64,000 nucleotides of DNA, from positions 45,441 through 109,440 of the forward strand of contig NZ_QNUL01000020.1 of the NCBI RefSeq assembly GCF_003383615.1, given 5' to 3'. Below the pieces are notes generated by a model, which worked only from the letters and a program-made list of their open reading frames with translations, ran no database searches and was not told the origin of the DNA. Made by a program: the position numbers and the translations under genes. Source of the stretch: Dyadobacter luteus. Lineage in GTDB: Bacteria > Bacteroidota > Bacteroidia > Cytophagales > Spirosomataceae. Below, in pieces: positions 40,977-50,061 of the stretch (the stretch's first letter is position 1; every line of letters begins with the position of its first letter).

Positions 40977-42137
40977 ATGCAAATAATTCCAAAATCATTA
41001 AGAAGCCATCTGGCCTTTTTATTCACCTTCTGTATCCTGCAAATGTTGGCGGGCTGTAATACTTCTTCCGGGGAGCAGGAAACCAGTAAGAAAAGTAAGC
41101 CTGTCGTCATTGGGTATGTGGGAGGTTTTCACGGGTTGCTTGATGTGGCGAATATCGACGTAGAAAAACTGACTCACATCAATTATGCCTTTGTGGATAT
41201 CAAAGAGGGAAAGGCATTTCTGACCAATGAAAAAACAGATTCTACCAATTTTAGAAAACTAAATCTGCTGAAGGAGAAAAATCCTGATCTGAAAATATTG
41301 ATCTCTATCGGAGGCTGGGCATGGAGTGAAAACTTTTCGGATGCTGTGCTTACCGCCGACGCCAGAAAAGCATTTGCCAAAAGTTCGGTAGATATTATCA
41401 GAAAATACAAGCTGGATGGTGTCGATATTGACTGGGAGTATCCAGCGTTACCCGGCGAAGAGGGCAATGTGTATCGTCCGGAAGACAAGCAGAATTACAC
41501 GCTGATGTTTGAGGAAATCAGAAAAGAGCTGGACCTCATGGAAAAGGAAACAGGTACAAAAAAACTGTTAACTACTGCCGTAGCAGGTTGGGTTGAATTC
41601 CTGAAAGCAACCGAAATGGACAAAGCTCAGAAATATCTCGATTTTGTGAATCTGATGACTTACGATCTGTTTCAGGGGGATACCGTGGTACATCACGCTC
41701 CGCTTTATACAACGAATATGTACCCAACCGAAAAGTCTGCTGATGCTGCAGTCAAAGGATTTGTGAAAGCGGGTGTTCCGGTTGAAAAACTTGTGATGGG
41801 CATTCCGTTTTACAGCCGGAAATTTACAGTAGCGGGTACTTTGGAAAAAGGCCTCGGGCAAAAGCAGTCGGCGCAGACCTATTACCAGGGTTATACTTTC
41901 ATCAAAGATAGTCTGGTGAATCAGAAAGGATTCAAAACCTATCGCGATGAAGTAGCAAAGGTACCCTATCTGGTCAATCAGGAAACGAAAGAAATCATCA
42001 GTTACGAAGATGAGGAGTCAATTCGGGAGCGTTGCAAATATGTACTGGATAATAAAATGGGTGGCGTAATGTTCTGGGAATACGATTCGGATCCCAAGCG
42101 CTATTTACTGAATGAAATTGATAAGAGCTTGAAATAG
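40977..42137 (+). CDS. GH18 chitinase-like lipoprotein
   Basis: 386 residues. Signal with lipobox (LQMLAGCN, Cys at about 25). The TIM-barrel has the GH18 catalytic motif DGVDIDWEYP (Glu is the acid), ILISIGGWAWS (substrate loop), LMTYD, GIPFYSR and GVMFWEYD near the end. It would cleave beta-1,4-linked GlcNAc polymers, probably at the outer surface or periplasm as a lipoprotein. No chitin-binding module is present. It is convergent with the endonuclease V gene; a Bacteroidota family with activities from chitinase to N-glycan endoglycosidase is possible. Confidence 0.92.
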   Translation: MQIIPKSLRSHLAFLFTFCILQMLAGCNTSSGEQETSKKSKPVVIGYVGGFHGLLDVANIDVEKLTHINYAFVDIKEGKAFLTNEKTDSTNFRKLNLLKEKNPDLKILISIGGWAWSENFSDAVLTADARKAFAKSSVDIIRKYKLDGVDIDWEYPALPGEEGNVYRPEDKQNYTLMFEEIRKELDLMEKETGTKKLLTTAVAGWVEFLKATEMDKAQKYLDFVNLMTYDLFQGDTVVHHAPLYTTNMYPTEKSADAAVKGFVKAGVPVEKLVMGIPFYSRKFTVAGTLEKGLGQKQSAQTYYQGYTFIKDSLVNQKGFKTYRDEVAKVPYLVNQETKEIISYEDEESIRERCKYVLDNKMGGVMFWEYDSDPKRYLLNEIDKSLK

Positions 42138-42169
42138 TACGCCGGCCTGAACAACTGCAAGCTGGACAA

Positions 42170-42952
42170 TCAGAACAGCGTCATTTTCTGAATCTCGTGA
42201 TAGCCTTCCTTTAAAGCTCCTGTTCTGAAAAGATTTACAAATTCATGCGCCTTCCTGGTTGGTTCAGGGAGGCGATGTTTTCGCACACAGTTCATCGCAA
42301 TGGAGATGCTGTCTGCCAGGCTCATCCCATTTCCCGGTGAAATAAATACGGGCTTCACGTTCACTTTTGTTCTGAGTGCAAATCCGATCGTTTCGTTCTT
42401 GTCAATAACAGGCGTATAGGTGCCTTTGTAAGAATCGGGTTTGGTATATTTTCCAGCGAGTTTTTTCTTGGCACATCCCATGGTCACGGTTTGTGTAAGC
42501 ACTCCAAAATGAGATGCAATCCCCATTCTGCGGCTGTGAAGAATCCCATTTCCATCAAACATGATTACGTCGGGTCGGCTGGCAACAGGAATCTGTTCAA
42601 AAGCCTTGGTAATTGCCGGAATCTCACGAAAAGCCAGATAGCCCGGTACGTATGGAAATGTATTCGTGGCTGTAACAAGCGAATAGGCAATTGGTTGCAA
42701 GTCGTTCATATCCAGAATTACCAATCCTGCAAAAACAATTTCTCCATGTAAATCAAGGGAAATGTCGGCTCCGGCAATTGTTTTTATTTTCGAACGCAAT
42801 GGTTTCAGATTCACCCTGTGACGCAGTGCATTCTGTAAGTTGGTGGCTTCTGTAATAGTCAGTCCGTTATAATCCGTAACGGGTATTTGTGGTTCCCAAT
42901 GATCCGAAAGTACGTTCATAACGTTTATAGGTGGCATGATATTCTTATACAA
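42170..42952 (-). CDS. nfi: endonuclease V
   Basis: 260 residues. The family motifs are present: TIAGADISLD (catalytic Asp), PGYLAFREIPAI, DVIMFDGNGILHSRRMGIA and SHFGV, and TVNP-like KPVFISPGNGMSL near the end. It cuts near deoxyinosine lesions in DNA. It exceeds the usual length (about 225) by an N-terminal extension of some 30 residues (PPINVMNVLSDHW); an internal Met start is not excluded. Convergent with the GH18 gene. Confidence 0.93.
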   Translation of the reverse strand: MYKNIMPPINVMNVLSDHWEPQIPVTDYNGLTITEATNLQNALRHRVNLKPLRSKIKTIAGADISLDLHGEIVFAGLVILDMNDLQPIAYSLVTATNTFPYVPGYLAFREIPAITKAFEQIPVASRPDVIMFDGNGILHSRRMGIASHFGVLTQTVTMGCAKKKLAGKYTKPDSYKGTYTPVIDKNETIGFALRTKVNVKPVFISPGNGMSLADSISIAMNCVRKHRLPEPTRKAHEFVNLFRTGALKEGYHEIQKMTLF

Positions 42953-42989
42953 TTAAGCAGTCACAACCCTAAAAAATCGAACCATTAGA

Positions 42990-43517
42990 ATGGAAAGAAG
43001 TAGTTTTAAAAAGAAGTGGTACAACTGGCGAATGTTTGCTCTGGTAATTATTCTGGCTGGTATTTTCATTAAGTTCTATATACTGGAGGACCAAGATGAG
43101 AATGCTCCGGTGGCGGTCCAACTGGAGCTGGATAAAGTAGCATTCGGGAGCGAACAGGAAGTGGAGGCTTTTTTGGGCAAAGGAAAGCTTTTGAGCTACT
43201 TTCATGACGATAATTTAAACTGCCAGCAATGCCCGAAAATGGCATACAAAGATGGAAAAGTAGAGATCATTTTTATCAATCAGATTGCCGATCGTATTAC
43301 ACTTAATGGCCTTTCAGACTATAACTTTGACGGGCGTGTGATACTCGGACTACTGGATTTGAAGGAAGATATCAAACCTACAATTGATAATCAGGAGCTG
43401 AAGCAATGGGACAATTACCAAAAATATTCTCAGATATCTGCTTTTGGAAGAAGAGGGAAAATCGAATATATATTGATTAAAGCCAAAGCCCGCAGAAACG
43501 CTGATCCCGTCAAATAG
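42990..43517 (+). CDS. single-pass membrane hypothetical protein
   Basis: 175 residues: a basic N-terminus (ERSSFKKKWYNWR) then one membrane helix (about 15-33), followed by a soluble region. Paired cysteines in NLNCQQCPKM (about 73-76) resemble a metal or disulfide pair. The tail is Lys/Arg-rich. No family recognised. It is divergent from endonuclease V and followed by an inverted repeat. Confidence 0.6.
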   Translation: MERSSFKKKWYNWRMFALVIILAGIFIKFYILEDQDENAPVAVQLELDKVAFGSEQEVEAFLGKGKLLSYFHDDNLNCQQCPKMAYKDGKVEIIFINQIADRITLNGLSDYNFDGRVILGLLDLKEDIKPTIDNQELKQWDNYQKYSQISAFGRRGKIEYILIKAKARRNADPVK

Positions 43518-43565
43518 TTAAGATTTATTCCTCGTAGAAATATTAAATCCGTTGCCAGGCAACCA

Positions 43566-43601
43566 AATCCCTGCTTTTTACATCCGGTAAAGGCAGGGAT
43601 T
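43566..43601 (+). terminator. hairpin after the membrane hypothetical gene
   Basis: AATCCCTGC and GCAGGGATT form 9 bp with inner TTTT/AAAG pairing; no strong T-tract follows (CTGTTAT). Confidence 0.5.
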
Positions 43602-43636
43602 CTGTTATATTGCCAGCTGGAAATCATCTTTACTAT

Positions 43637-46420
43637 ATGTTGAAAAATTACCTTCTTCTATTCCTCTTCTTTTTAATCAGCATTGTTTCTCATTCGGTCG
43701 AAGCGCAGAAAATTACTTCCGGGGTACAGGGAACCGTCCGAACCAAAAATGGACAACCGCTTCCGTTTGCCGCTATTGCCGTCAAGGGGACAGAAATCGG
43801 GACTATATCCAACGAGGAAGGTAAGTATCAGCTCGACTTAAAACCTGGTTATTACGAAATCGTTTTCCAGTATTTGGGTTTTAAAACAGGCATGAAATCC
43901 ATGACCATTGAAAACAAAATAGAGACTTTCAATGTGATGATGGAAGAACAGGCGCTGAATTTGGGTGAAGTGCGGATTGGAAGCAAAGATGAAGACCCTG
44001 CTTATACAATTATGCGACGTGCGATTGCGAAAAGCCGCTATCATTTTCTTCAGGTTGAAAGTTATACAGCCAAAGCCTATACTAAGTCCTCTTTTGTGAT
44101 TACGGATCTGCCGATGGAGTTTATGTATAAAAAGGAATTGAAAGAAATGGAGAAAGAATCGAACTTCAAAAAAGGAGTGCCGATCCTAAATGAAAGTGTT
44201 TCCGAAGTGACTTTTAATCAGCCCAATTCATACAAGCAAAAGGTAATCGCTGCACGAAACAGTCAGGATAAAAACTTCGCCAGTGCAAATGCCTATTTTC
44301 TGACCAGCTTTTATCAGCCAGAGGTCGTGAAGGCCGTTTCTCCTCTTTCTCCCAAAGCATTTGGTTACTATAAGTTTGAATACCTGGGTGCTTTCCGGGA
44401 AAACGGGATTGAGGTGAATAAAATTAAAGTAATTCCGAGGTCGTACGGAGAAGGTGTATATAGAGGAACAATTCATATCATAGAGGGAGAATGGAGTATC
44501 TATAGCCTTGATCTGGAGACGGTTAATACCGGATTTAATATTGGAATTAAACAGGTATATAGTCCGGTAAAGAATGTATGGATGCCGGTGAACCAGCAGT
44601 TCCATGTACAGGGTGGTATTTATGGTTTAAAAGGGAAAGGTGATCTCGTCATATCTCAGACTTTCTCTAAACTGAAGGTAAATCCTGCTTTCCAACCTGA
44701 TATTGTAGTACTTGATCCAAAGAAAGATAAGGAGGAAAGTAGAAAAGTGAAGCTGACGAACCGGGAAATTAAAAGCGGAAATCTTGAAGCTGTTGTGAGT
44801 AAACAGAAAGAGTTTTCTGCAAAAAACCTGCGCAAAATGCTGAAGGAATATGAGAAAAAGGAGCTGAAAGAAAAAGAAGAGAAAGGCGAAGATGTTGATC
44901 TCAATTTCAGCAGAAATGATTCCACCGTTGTGGATTCTATGGCCAGTAAACGCAGTGTGGCTTTTTGGGATTCGATCAGGACGGTGCCTTTGACAGTGGC
45001 AGAGGTAAAAAGCTACACCCGATTGGATAGCATCATTGTGGTGCAACACGGAACCCAAGAGCAACGGGACAGTCTGAAAACGAAGTCGGATAGCACAAAG
45101 AAGAAGGGTAATTCCGGTTTTTTGGGAGACATACTGATAGGGCACCGGTTTGGATTTGGTAAAAAAAGTCCATGGAGCCTGGAATATGTTGGACTAGTGA
45201 AAGGATTGTCGGTAAATACCGTAGAAGGGGTAGTGCTCAACGGGACCGGATTTAAGCTGCGATATATGAAACGCGGACAAGAAGTGAAGGAGCAGGATCA
45301 GATCACAATATCGTCAAATGGGATCAAACACACATCGGTCAGAAACAAAGGCGCACTTACGATCAGTGGATTGACGCGGTATTCCTTTGCGAGAGAAAAG
45401 CTGATGGGAACCGGCGGCATCGACTATTCCTGGAAGAGGTCATCACTGAGTGTTTCCGGCGGGCAAACTGTTTCTCAATTTAATGCTGAGAACCCGTTAC
45501 ATCCGTTGCTGAACAGCTTCACGACGCTGTTTCTGGAGCAAAACTTTATCAAATTATATCAGAAAAATTTCGCCAGAATTGATTTCAAAACTACACGTGA
45601 AAATGACCATTTTGAGTTACGTGCCAATGTAGAATATGCCGATCGTTCTCCACTCCAGAATGTCAGGAATACAGATCCTTATCGTTGGATCAATTGGGGG
45701 AGAAGGGAGTTTACATCGAATGTACCCCTCAATGAGGAATTATTAAGCTATTCGTCAGGGACAGTGCCTTTTGAAATATCACGACATAATGCTCTGGTGG
45801 TGGGTATCCATGCATCATATAAACCCTGGCAGAAATATAAGATCGTTAAGGGTAAAAAGAGTTATTATGATGACGATTCTCCCAAATTATCAGCAGGCTA
45901 CAGAAAAGGGATAAGTGTTTTTGATAGCGAAGTGAGCTACGATTTTTTACAAGTAGGGATTACGCAGGGAATTCAGACGGGCGTTCGGAGCAAAATAAGT
46001 TATAAAGTAGCTGCGGGAGCATTTCTGCAATACGATGCTGCGGGCTTCCAGGATTATCAGCATTTTGCAGGAAACAGGTTTTTCTTTCAGTATGGCGACC
46101 CGGTAGGTACTTTCCGTATGCTGGATTACTATCGGTTTAGTACAGGAGAAAAATATGTTGAAGCTCATGCACTTGCTGAGCTCAGGCAGTTCTTGCTCAC
46201 GCAAATTACCTGGTTCAGGATTATGGGTATCAAAGAAAACTTCTTCGTGAATTACCTGGCCACACCTTATTCTGATCATTACGGAGAACTTGGCTACGCG
46301 CTGGACATCGGTTTGCGTTTCCCGCTGCGACTGGAAGTAGCCAATAGCTTTGAAGGATTCAGGTATAAACACACTGCCTTCAGGATCGGGACTACGATGA
46401 ATATTAACTTTGGGAAGTAG
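43637..46420 (+). CDS. DUF5686/carboxypeptidase-regulatory outer-membrane protein
   Basis: 927 residues from the ATG at 43637 (a TTG frame start at 43610 is rejected). Signal peptide about 1-22; CarboxypepD_reg-like domain (about 25-110, GVQGTVRTKNGQPLPFAAIA); a DUF5686 central region (from about 115) and a charged linker (about 390-440, KEYEKKELKEKEEKGEDVD); a barrel-like C-terminal half ending TTMNINFGK. This is a large, common, uncharacterised Bacteroidota outer-membrane family. It has no TonB box or plug and no SusD partner. Confidence 0.9.
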   Translation: MLKNYLLLFLFFLISIVSHSVEAQKITSGVQGTVRTKNGQPLPFAAIAVKGTEIGTISNEEGKYQLDLKPGYYEIVFQYLGFKTGMKSMTIENKIETFNVMMEEQALNLGEVRIGSKDEDPAYTIMRRAIAKSRYHFLQVESYTAKAYTKSSFVITDLPMEFMYKKELKEMEKESNFKKGVPILNESVSEVTFNQPNSYKQKVIAARNSQDKNFASANAYFLTSFYQPEVVKAVSPLSPKAFGYYKFEYLGAFRENGIEVNKIKVIPRSYGEGVYRGTIHIIEGEWSIYSLDLETVNTGFNIGIKQVYSPVKNVWMPVNQQFHVQGGIYGLKGKGDLVISQTFSKLKVNPAFQPDIVVLDPKKDKEESRKVKLTNREIKSGNLEAVVSKQKEFSAKNLRKMLKEYEKKELKEKEEKGEDVDLNFSRNDSTVVDSMASKRSVAFWDSIRTVPLTVAEVKSYTRLDSIIVVQHGTQEQRDSLKTKSDSTKKKGNSGFLGDILIGHRFGFGKKSPWSLEYVGLVKGLSVNTVEGVVLNGTGFKLRYMKRGQEVKEQDQITISSNGIKHTSVRNKGALTISGLTRYSFAREKLMGTGGIDYSWKRSSLSVSGGQTVSQFNAENPLHPLLNSFTTLFLEQNFIKLYQKNFARIDFKTTRENDHFELRANVEYADRSPLQNVRNTDPYRWINWGRREFTSNVPLNEELLSYSSGTVPFEISRHNALVVGIHASYKPWQKYKIVKGKKSYYDDDSPKLSAGYRKGISVFDSEVSYDFLQVGITQGIQTGVRSKISYKVAAGAFLQYDAAGFQDYQHFAGNRFFFQYGDPVGTFRMLDYYRFSTGEKYVEAHALAELRQFLLTQITWFRIMGIKENFFVNYLATPYSDHYGELGYALDIGLRFPLRLEVANSFEGFRYKHTAFRIGTTMNINFGK

Positions 46421-46469
46421 GGGAGAGGGAATTATGAATTATAAATGAAGAGTTAGGGCAGATTATAAC

Positions 46470-46511
46470 AAAGTCAACTTTTCTGGAATTGAATCAGGAA
46501 AAGTTGACTTT
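46470..46511. terminator. bidirectional intrinsic terminator
   Basis: AAAGTCAACTTTTC and GAAAAGTTGACTTT are perfect 14-bp arms followed by TTACTTTT, between the convergent DUF5686 and PhnA-domain genes. Confidence 0.85.
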
Positions 46512-46536
46512 TACTTTTATCGAGAATTCGAACGAT

Positions 46537-46746
46537 TTACATTTTCTGTAAAAACATAGTTTTCAGTACAATTACGCTCTTTTCTACTTTGCCTTCGATC
46601 TCTTCTACGTCATCGGTGAGGCGGATATTTTTGACTACAGTTCCTCTTTTCAAAGTGAGTGAACTGCCTTTTACTTTCAGGTCTTTGATCAATTTTACAG
46701 AATCTCCTTCTGCGAGAGTAGTCCCGTTACTGTCTTTTACTTCCAT
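46537..46746 (-). CDS. PhnA/YjdM-type C-terminal domain protein
   Basis: 69 residues, an SH3-like beta-fold: DSVKLIKDLKVKGSSLTLKR and GTVVKNIRL are the PhnA (YjdM) C-terminal domain. The N-terminal zinc ribbon of full-length YjdM (about 110 residues) is missing, so this is a single-domain variant. Despite the name, PhnA proteins have no proven role in phosphonate use. A -7-like TACCTTTG (minus strand, 46781-46788) lies 35 bp upstream. Confidence 0.85.
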   Translation of the reverse strand: MEVKDSNGTTLAEGDSVKLIKDLKVKGSSLTLKRGTVVKNIRLTDDVEEIEGKVEKSVIVLKTMFLQKM

Positions 46747-46962
46747 TATCTATTGCTTTGGGTATAAATTTATATTGGTACAAAGGTACGGAAATCAATC
46801 GATCTTGAAATTCAGTCCCGAAAGTCCTACCTTTAACGCATTCAAATCTATTTGTAAAATATCACAAGCATCATTGCAGCAATCTAAGCAGCTGCAATCA
46901 TCGGTTTTCTTTCGCAGAAAGCCGGATTGTAATTGTCTATTTTATATTTTACAAATCAGAAC

Positions 46963-47625
46963 ATGAAGACTTATCATAAAATAGCTGTCATAGGTGGCGG
47001 TGGCAGAACAGGAAAATATCTGGTAAATCAATTACTGGACGGTGGATTTCAAATCAAACTACTTCTTCGAAATCCGGAAATTTCAGCGCAAACAATCCCT
47101 TTATCCGATCCGGCTGTAGAGGTGATCCAGGGAGACGCTCTGGATTATGAAAAGGTGCACGCGCTTATCAAGGGTTGTGATGCTGTAATCAGTTTGGTAG
47201 GGCAAAGGAAAGGTGAGCCACTCGTGGCAAGCAAGGCAACATTACATGTATTAAAGGCGATGACTGAAGCTTTTGACAAGAGCGAAATAATGCGGTACAT
47301 GCTGGTTTCGGGTTTGAATCTGGACGCACCTTTTGATCGTAAAGGTCCGGAAACTTTGGCGGCGACCGAATGGATGAAAGCTAACTATGCAGAAAGTCAC
47401 TGGGATAAGCAAAAAGCTTATGAGATTTTGCAGGAAAGTGATGTGGACTGGACGCTGGTACGCGTACCACTGATTGCTTTTACTGAAGAGCGAAGTGAGA
47501 TAGGTGTGAGTCTGGAGGATGCTCCCGGCCAAAATATAAGTGCTGCGGATATTGCCGCGTTTCTGATTGAGCAACTTGACAAGTCAACTTATATCAGACA
47601 AGCGCCTTTTATTGCAAAAGTGTAG
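46963..47625 (+). CDS. NAD(P)-binding SDR/NmrA-like protein
   Basis: 220 residues from the ATG at 46963. The Rossmann start IAVIGGGGRTGKYLVNQLL carries the dinucleotide glycine loop, and CDAVISLVG and RYMLVSGLNLDAP fit the atypical SDR (NAD(P)H-binding, NmrA-like) group, with no catalytic Tyr-x3-Lys evident in the usual place. It could be a redox sensor or reductase. Ends at a strong terminator; convergent with the HPS gene. Confidence 0.85.
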   Translation: MKTYHKIAVIGGGGRTGKYLVNQLLDGGFQIKLLLRNPEISAQTIPLSDPAVEVIQGDALDYEKVHALIKGCDAVISLVGQRKGEPLVASKATLHVLKAMTEAFDKSEIMRYMLVSGLNLDAPFDRKGPETLAATEWMKANYAESHWDKQKAYEILQESDVDWTLVRVPLIAFTEERSEIGVSLEDAPGQNISAADIAAFLIEQLDKSTYIRQAPFIAKV

Positions 47626-47640
47626 GTATTGAAAGTAACA

Positions 47641-47678
47641 GCCTTCCCGGATTTTTAACAATTCGGGAAGGCGTTTTT
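47641..47678 (+). terminator. intrinsic terminator of the SDR gene
   Basis: GCCTTCCCG and CGGGAAGGC arms with an AT-rich loop, followed by GTTTTTAT. Confidence 0.85.
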
Positions 47679-47682
47679 ATTA

Positions 47683-48312
47683 CTATGCATCCAAAGCTTC
47701 ACGAAGCTCTTTTGCAGCAGCGGCAGGGTCAGCAGCTCCGTAAATGGCTGCACCGGCTACTGCTACTTTCGCACCTGAAGCTTTTACAGCTGCAATGTTG
47801 CTCAGCTTCACACCACCTGCAATAGAAACAGGAACACCAGCACGGGACGCTTCATCAATCAGCACCTGGATAGAATAGCCTGGTTGTGCCTGCTCATCAA
47901 GACCTGCATGAAGCTCAACGAACTCAACACCCAGAGCGATTACTTCCTGCGCACGTTTCACGCGATCAGCAACGCCGATTGTATCTACTACTACACCTTT
48001 TCCATGTGCTTTTGCAGCTTTTACGGCTCCTGCAATGGTAGCATCACCAGTTGCGCCAAGGATGGTAATCAGGTCAGCTCCGGCTTTAAATGCCATTTCA
48101 GCTTCCAGTTCGCCTGCATCCGCTGTTTTGAAATCAGCAAAAACGATCTTATCAGGGAAAGCTTTTTTCATCGCAGTAATTACTGCTAAACCTTCACTTT
48201 TGATAAGCGGAGTTCCCAGTTCGATAATGTCAATGTATGGAGCAACTTTTGTTGCCAATGCAATTGCATCTTCTGTTGTCAACAGGTCGATTGCTACTTG
48301 TAGTTTTGCCAT
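47683..48312 (-). CDS. hxlA: 3-hexulose-6-phosphate synthase
   Basis: 209 residues, an orotidine-decarboxylase-type barrel: MAKLQVAIDLLTTEDA, IIELGTPLIKSEGL, FADFKTADAGELEAEMAF with the catalytic Asp-x-Lys-x2-Asp, and VSIAGGVKLSNI. It condenses formaldehyde with ribulose 5-phosphate to hexulose 6-phosphate, first step of the ribulose-monophosphate route, or runs backwards to make ribulose 5-phosphate. It lies 138 bp downstream of the isomerase gene, so hxlB-hxlA is one unit despite TAGC repeats in the gap. A Bacteroidota heterotroph would use it for formaldehyde detoxification or pentose supply. Confidence 0.92.
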   Translation of the reverse strand: MAKLQVAIDLLTTEDAIALATKVAPYIDIIELGTPLIKSEGLAVITAMKKAFPDKIVFADFKTADAGELEAEMAFKAGADLITILGATGDATIAGAVKAAKAHGKGVVVDTIGVADRVKRAQEVIALGVEFVELHAGLDEQAQPGYSIQVLIDEASRAGVPVSIAGGVKLSNIAAVKASGAKVAVAGAAIYGAADPAAAAKELREALDA

Positions 48313-48330
48313 GTTTGTTTGAATTTTAAT

Positions 48331-48453
48331 GAGCTGTTAGCTTTTAGCAAATAGCTATGAGCTAACGGCGGTATGAATTAAATTGTAAATATTAGAATGG
48401 TAGGTAATAAGGATCAGTGCAAAAGCTATTAGCTCACAGCTAATAGCTAATTA
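48331..48453. repeat. TAGC-type repeats between hxlB and hxlA
   Basis: TAGC-rich stretches at 48331-48365 (GCTGTTAGCTTTTAGC, AATAGCTATGAGC) and 48421-48450 (AAGCTATTAGC, AGCTAATAGC) can fold into nested hairpins. The second runs into the hxlB stop codon. Confidence 0.6.
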
Positions 48454-49035
48454 CTCCAGATTCGCATGCCTTTTCCATAGCTCTTCTGCCGTCGTTCCGT
48501 CGTTTTGCCATAATGATTGAATAATGGCATCTGTCAAAAGCAATACAGCTTGTTCGAAAAGACTGCCTGCGTACTGTTGCGAAAGTGCCGAACCGTGATC
48601 CTGTTTTTGTGCTGCAGGGATAATGGCAATCTGGTTGGATAATTCTGCCAGCGGCGATTGAGAGGTGGTAGAAAAAGTCAATACTTTTGCTCCTGCTTTT
48701 ACAGCTTTCTGAGCAGCGCTTACAATACTCGACGTTGTTCCGGATCCCGAACCGGCAATCAGCAGGTCACCTTTTTGGATAGCAGGTGAAACAATTTCGC
48801 CTACTACATATACACTGAAACCAAGGTGCATCAGGCGCATGGCAGCCGCTTTTAAGGCTAGTCCGGTCCGTCCGGCACCTGTAATGAAAATATGATTAGC
48901 ATCCTTGATCAAAGGAACAATGGCTGCTACCTGTTCAAAATCAATGCCTTTAACCAGAGATTGATTCTCTTCAAGAATGGTTAGCAGATTTTCTTCAATT
49001 TGTTTTGCGGACACCTCAGGACTTTGCGTTTGCAT
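48451..49035 (-). CDS. hxlB: 6-phospho-3-hexuloisomerase
   Basis: 194 residues, a SIS-domain isomerase: HIFITGAGRTGLALKAAAMR, LLIAGSGSGTTSSIVSAAQK (phosphosugar loop) and LTFSTTSQSPLA. It converts hexulose 6-phosphate to fructose 6-phosphate, the partner of the synthase just downstream. A minus-strand TAACTTTG box (49072-49079) lies 36 bp upstream. The AraC regulator starts divergently 169 bp away and probably controls the pair. Confidence 0.9.
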   Translation of the reverse strand: MQTQSPEVSAKQIEENLLTILEENQSLVKGIDFEQVAAIVPLIKDANHIFITGAGRTGLALKAAAMRLMHLGFSVYVVGEIVSPAIQKGDLLIAGSGSGTTSSIVSAAQKAVKAGAKVLTFSTTSQSPLAELSNQIAIIPAAQKQDHGSALSQQYAGSLFEQAVLLLTDAIIQSLWQNDGTTAEELWKRHANLE

Positions 49036-49071
49036 TTATTTAATCTCAAAAATTGAGTGATTTTCTGCTTG

Positions 49072-49174
49072 CAAAGTTATAGTGAAGGGTAAAGTAAGCG
49101 GTTATACAATCAGCCACATATATGGTACTATTTGCTAACAATAAATCTTTTCGTTGCATTATTTGCTAATTTTG
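49072..49174. promoter_or_regulatory. divergent promoter region of hxlB and the AraC gene with direct repeats
   Basis: Minus-strand TAACTTTG (49072-49079) for hxlB; plus-strand TAATTTTG (49167-49174) for the AraC gene. TATTTGCTAA occurs twice (49129-49138 and 49160-49169), 31 bp or about three turns apart, a possible AraC-dimer site overlapping the plus -7 box. Confidence 0.5.
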
Positions 49175-49203
49175 GTATCTAATTCGGAATAGGACAAGAA
49201 TTC

Positions 49204-50061
49204 ATGCAAGTAGAGACAAAAATGGGACTCAGTAATACACCTATCTTTATCAGGAATCTGGACAACTGTCCACCGAGCTATCTGGACGATCCGGGGCGCA
49301 AAGAATTCTTTGAAATTGTATGGTTGAAAAATGAGAATGCACTCCATACATTGAAGGGCGGGGAGGTGATGCGGGGAGACTGGATATACCTGATTCCGCC
49401 GTATAGGGTACATCAACTCAACAAGGCCGGGAAAAAGGGAGTACTGCTTTCGTTTAAACGGGATTTTCTGGATGAAGATGTGAAGGAGTTCCTGCTGGAT
49501 GTATTCAAGATTTTCAACATACAGGGAGAATTTTCCTGTTTGAGATTGGATCTGGAAACAGCAGAGCAACTTGCAAAAGTGTATGAGATTATGGAGGAGG
49601 AGTATGAAAGGGAGAATTCGAGCACGACAATTCTTAAGGCTTTATTAAAGGTTTTTCTATTGCAGTTGGTTCGTATTAAAGAGCAGGATTTTACGGTTCA
49701 GGATATTAATCAAAAGAGAGTATACGAGTTTATGGTACTGCTGGAAATGAATTATCAGCAGGTGCGGAATACAGATTTTTATGCGGGAAAACTAGGGATA
49801 AGTTCGAAACGACTGAACCAGATTCTGAAAGAAAAGCTTGATAAAACCGGTATGCAGCTTATTCACGACCGAATTGTTTTGGAAGCCAAACGACAGATTA
49901 TCCATAGCGAAAGTACGATCAAGGAAATCGCCTACGATCTGGGTTTTAAAGACAGACCTTATTTCAGCCGTTTTTTCAAACAGCACACCGGACAATCGCC
50001 TGAGCAATTTCAGAATGAAGCTAAGGCACATATTGTATCGAAACACAATACGCTGGTTTAA
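49204..50061 (+). CDS. AraC-family transcription regulator
   Basis: 285 residues: an N-terminal cupin-like sensor (about 20-120, GDWIYLIPPYRVHQLNK) and a C-terminal AraC double helix-turn-helix (about 185-280, IKEIAYDLGFKDRPYFSRFF). A ligand-sensing activator or repressor, most likely of the divergent hxlBA pair, whose signal may be formaldehyde-linked; this is inference from position. Its stop codon overlaps the stop of the convergent gene by 4 bp. Confidence 0.9.
   Translation: MQVETKMGLSNTPIFIRNLDNCPPSYLDDPGRKEFFEIVWLKNENALHTLKGGEVMRGDWIYLIPPYRVHQLNKAGKKGVLLSFKRDFLDEDVKEFLLDVFKIFNIQGEFSCLRLDLETAEQLAKVYEIMEEEYERENSSTTILKALLKVFLLQLVRIKEQDFTVQDINQKRVYEFMVLLEMNYQQVRNTDFYAGKLGISSKRLNQILKEKLDKTGMQLIHDRIVLEAKRQIIHSESTIKEIAYDLGFKDRPYFSRFFKQHTGQSPEQFQNEAKAHIVSKHNTLV

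Noticed and set aside
42990..43517. Thioredoxin-like protein on account of NCQQCP
   Set aside because: The CxxC is not preceded by a WxG/Y-type strand or followed by a cis-Pro motif; remains hypothetical.
44627..45145. 172-residue minus-strand frame within the DUF5686 gene
   Set aside because: Antisense shadow with biased composition (Phe/Leu-rich from Lys/Glu-rich codons on the other strand).
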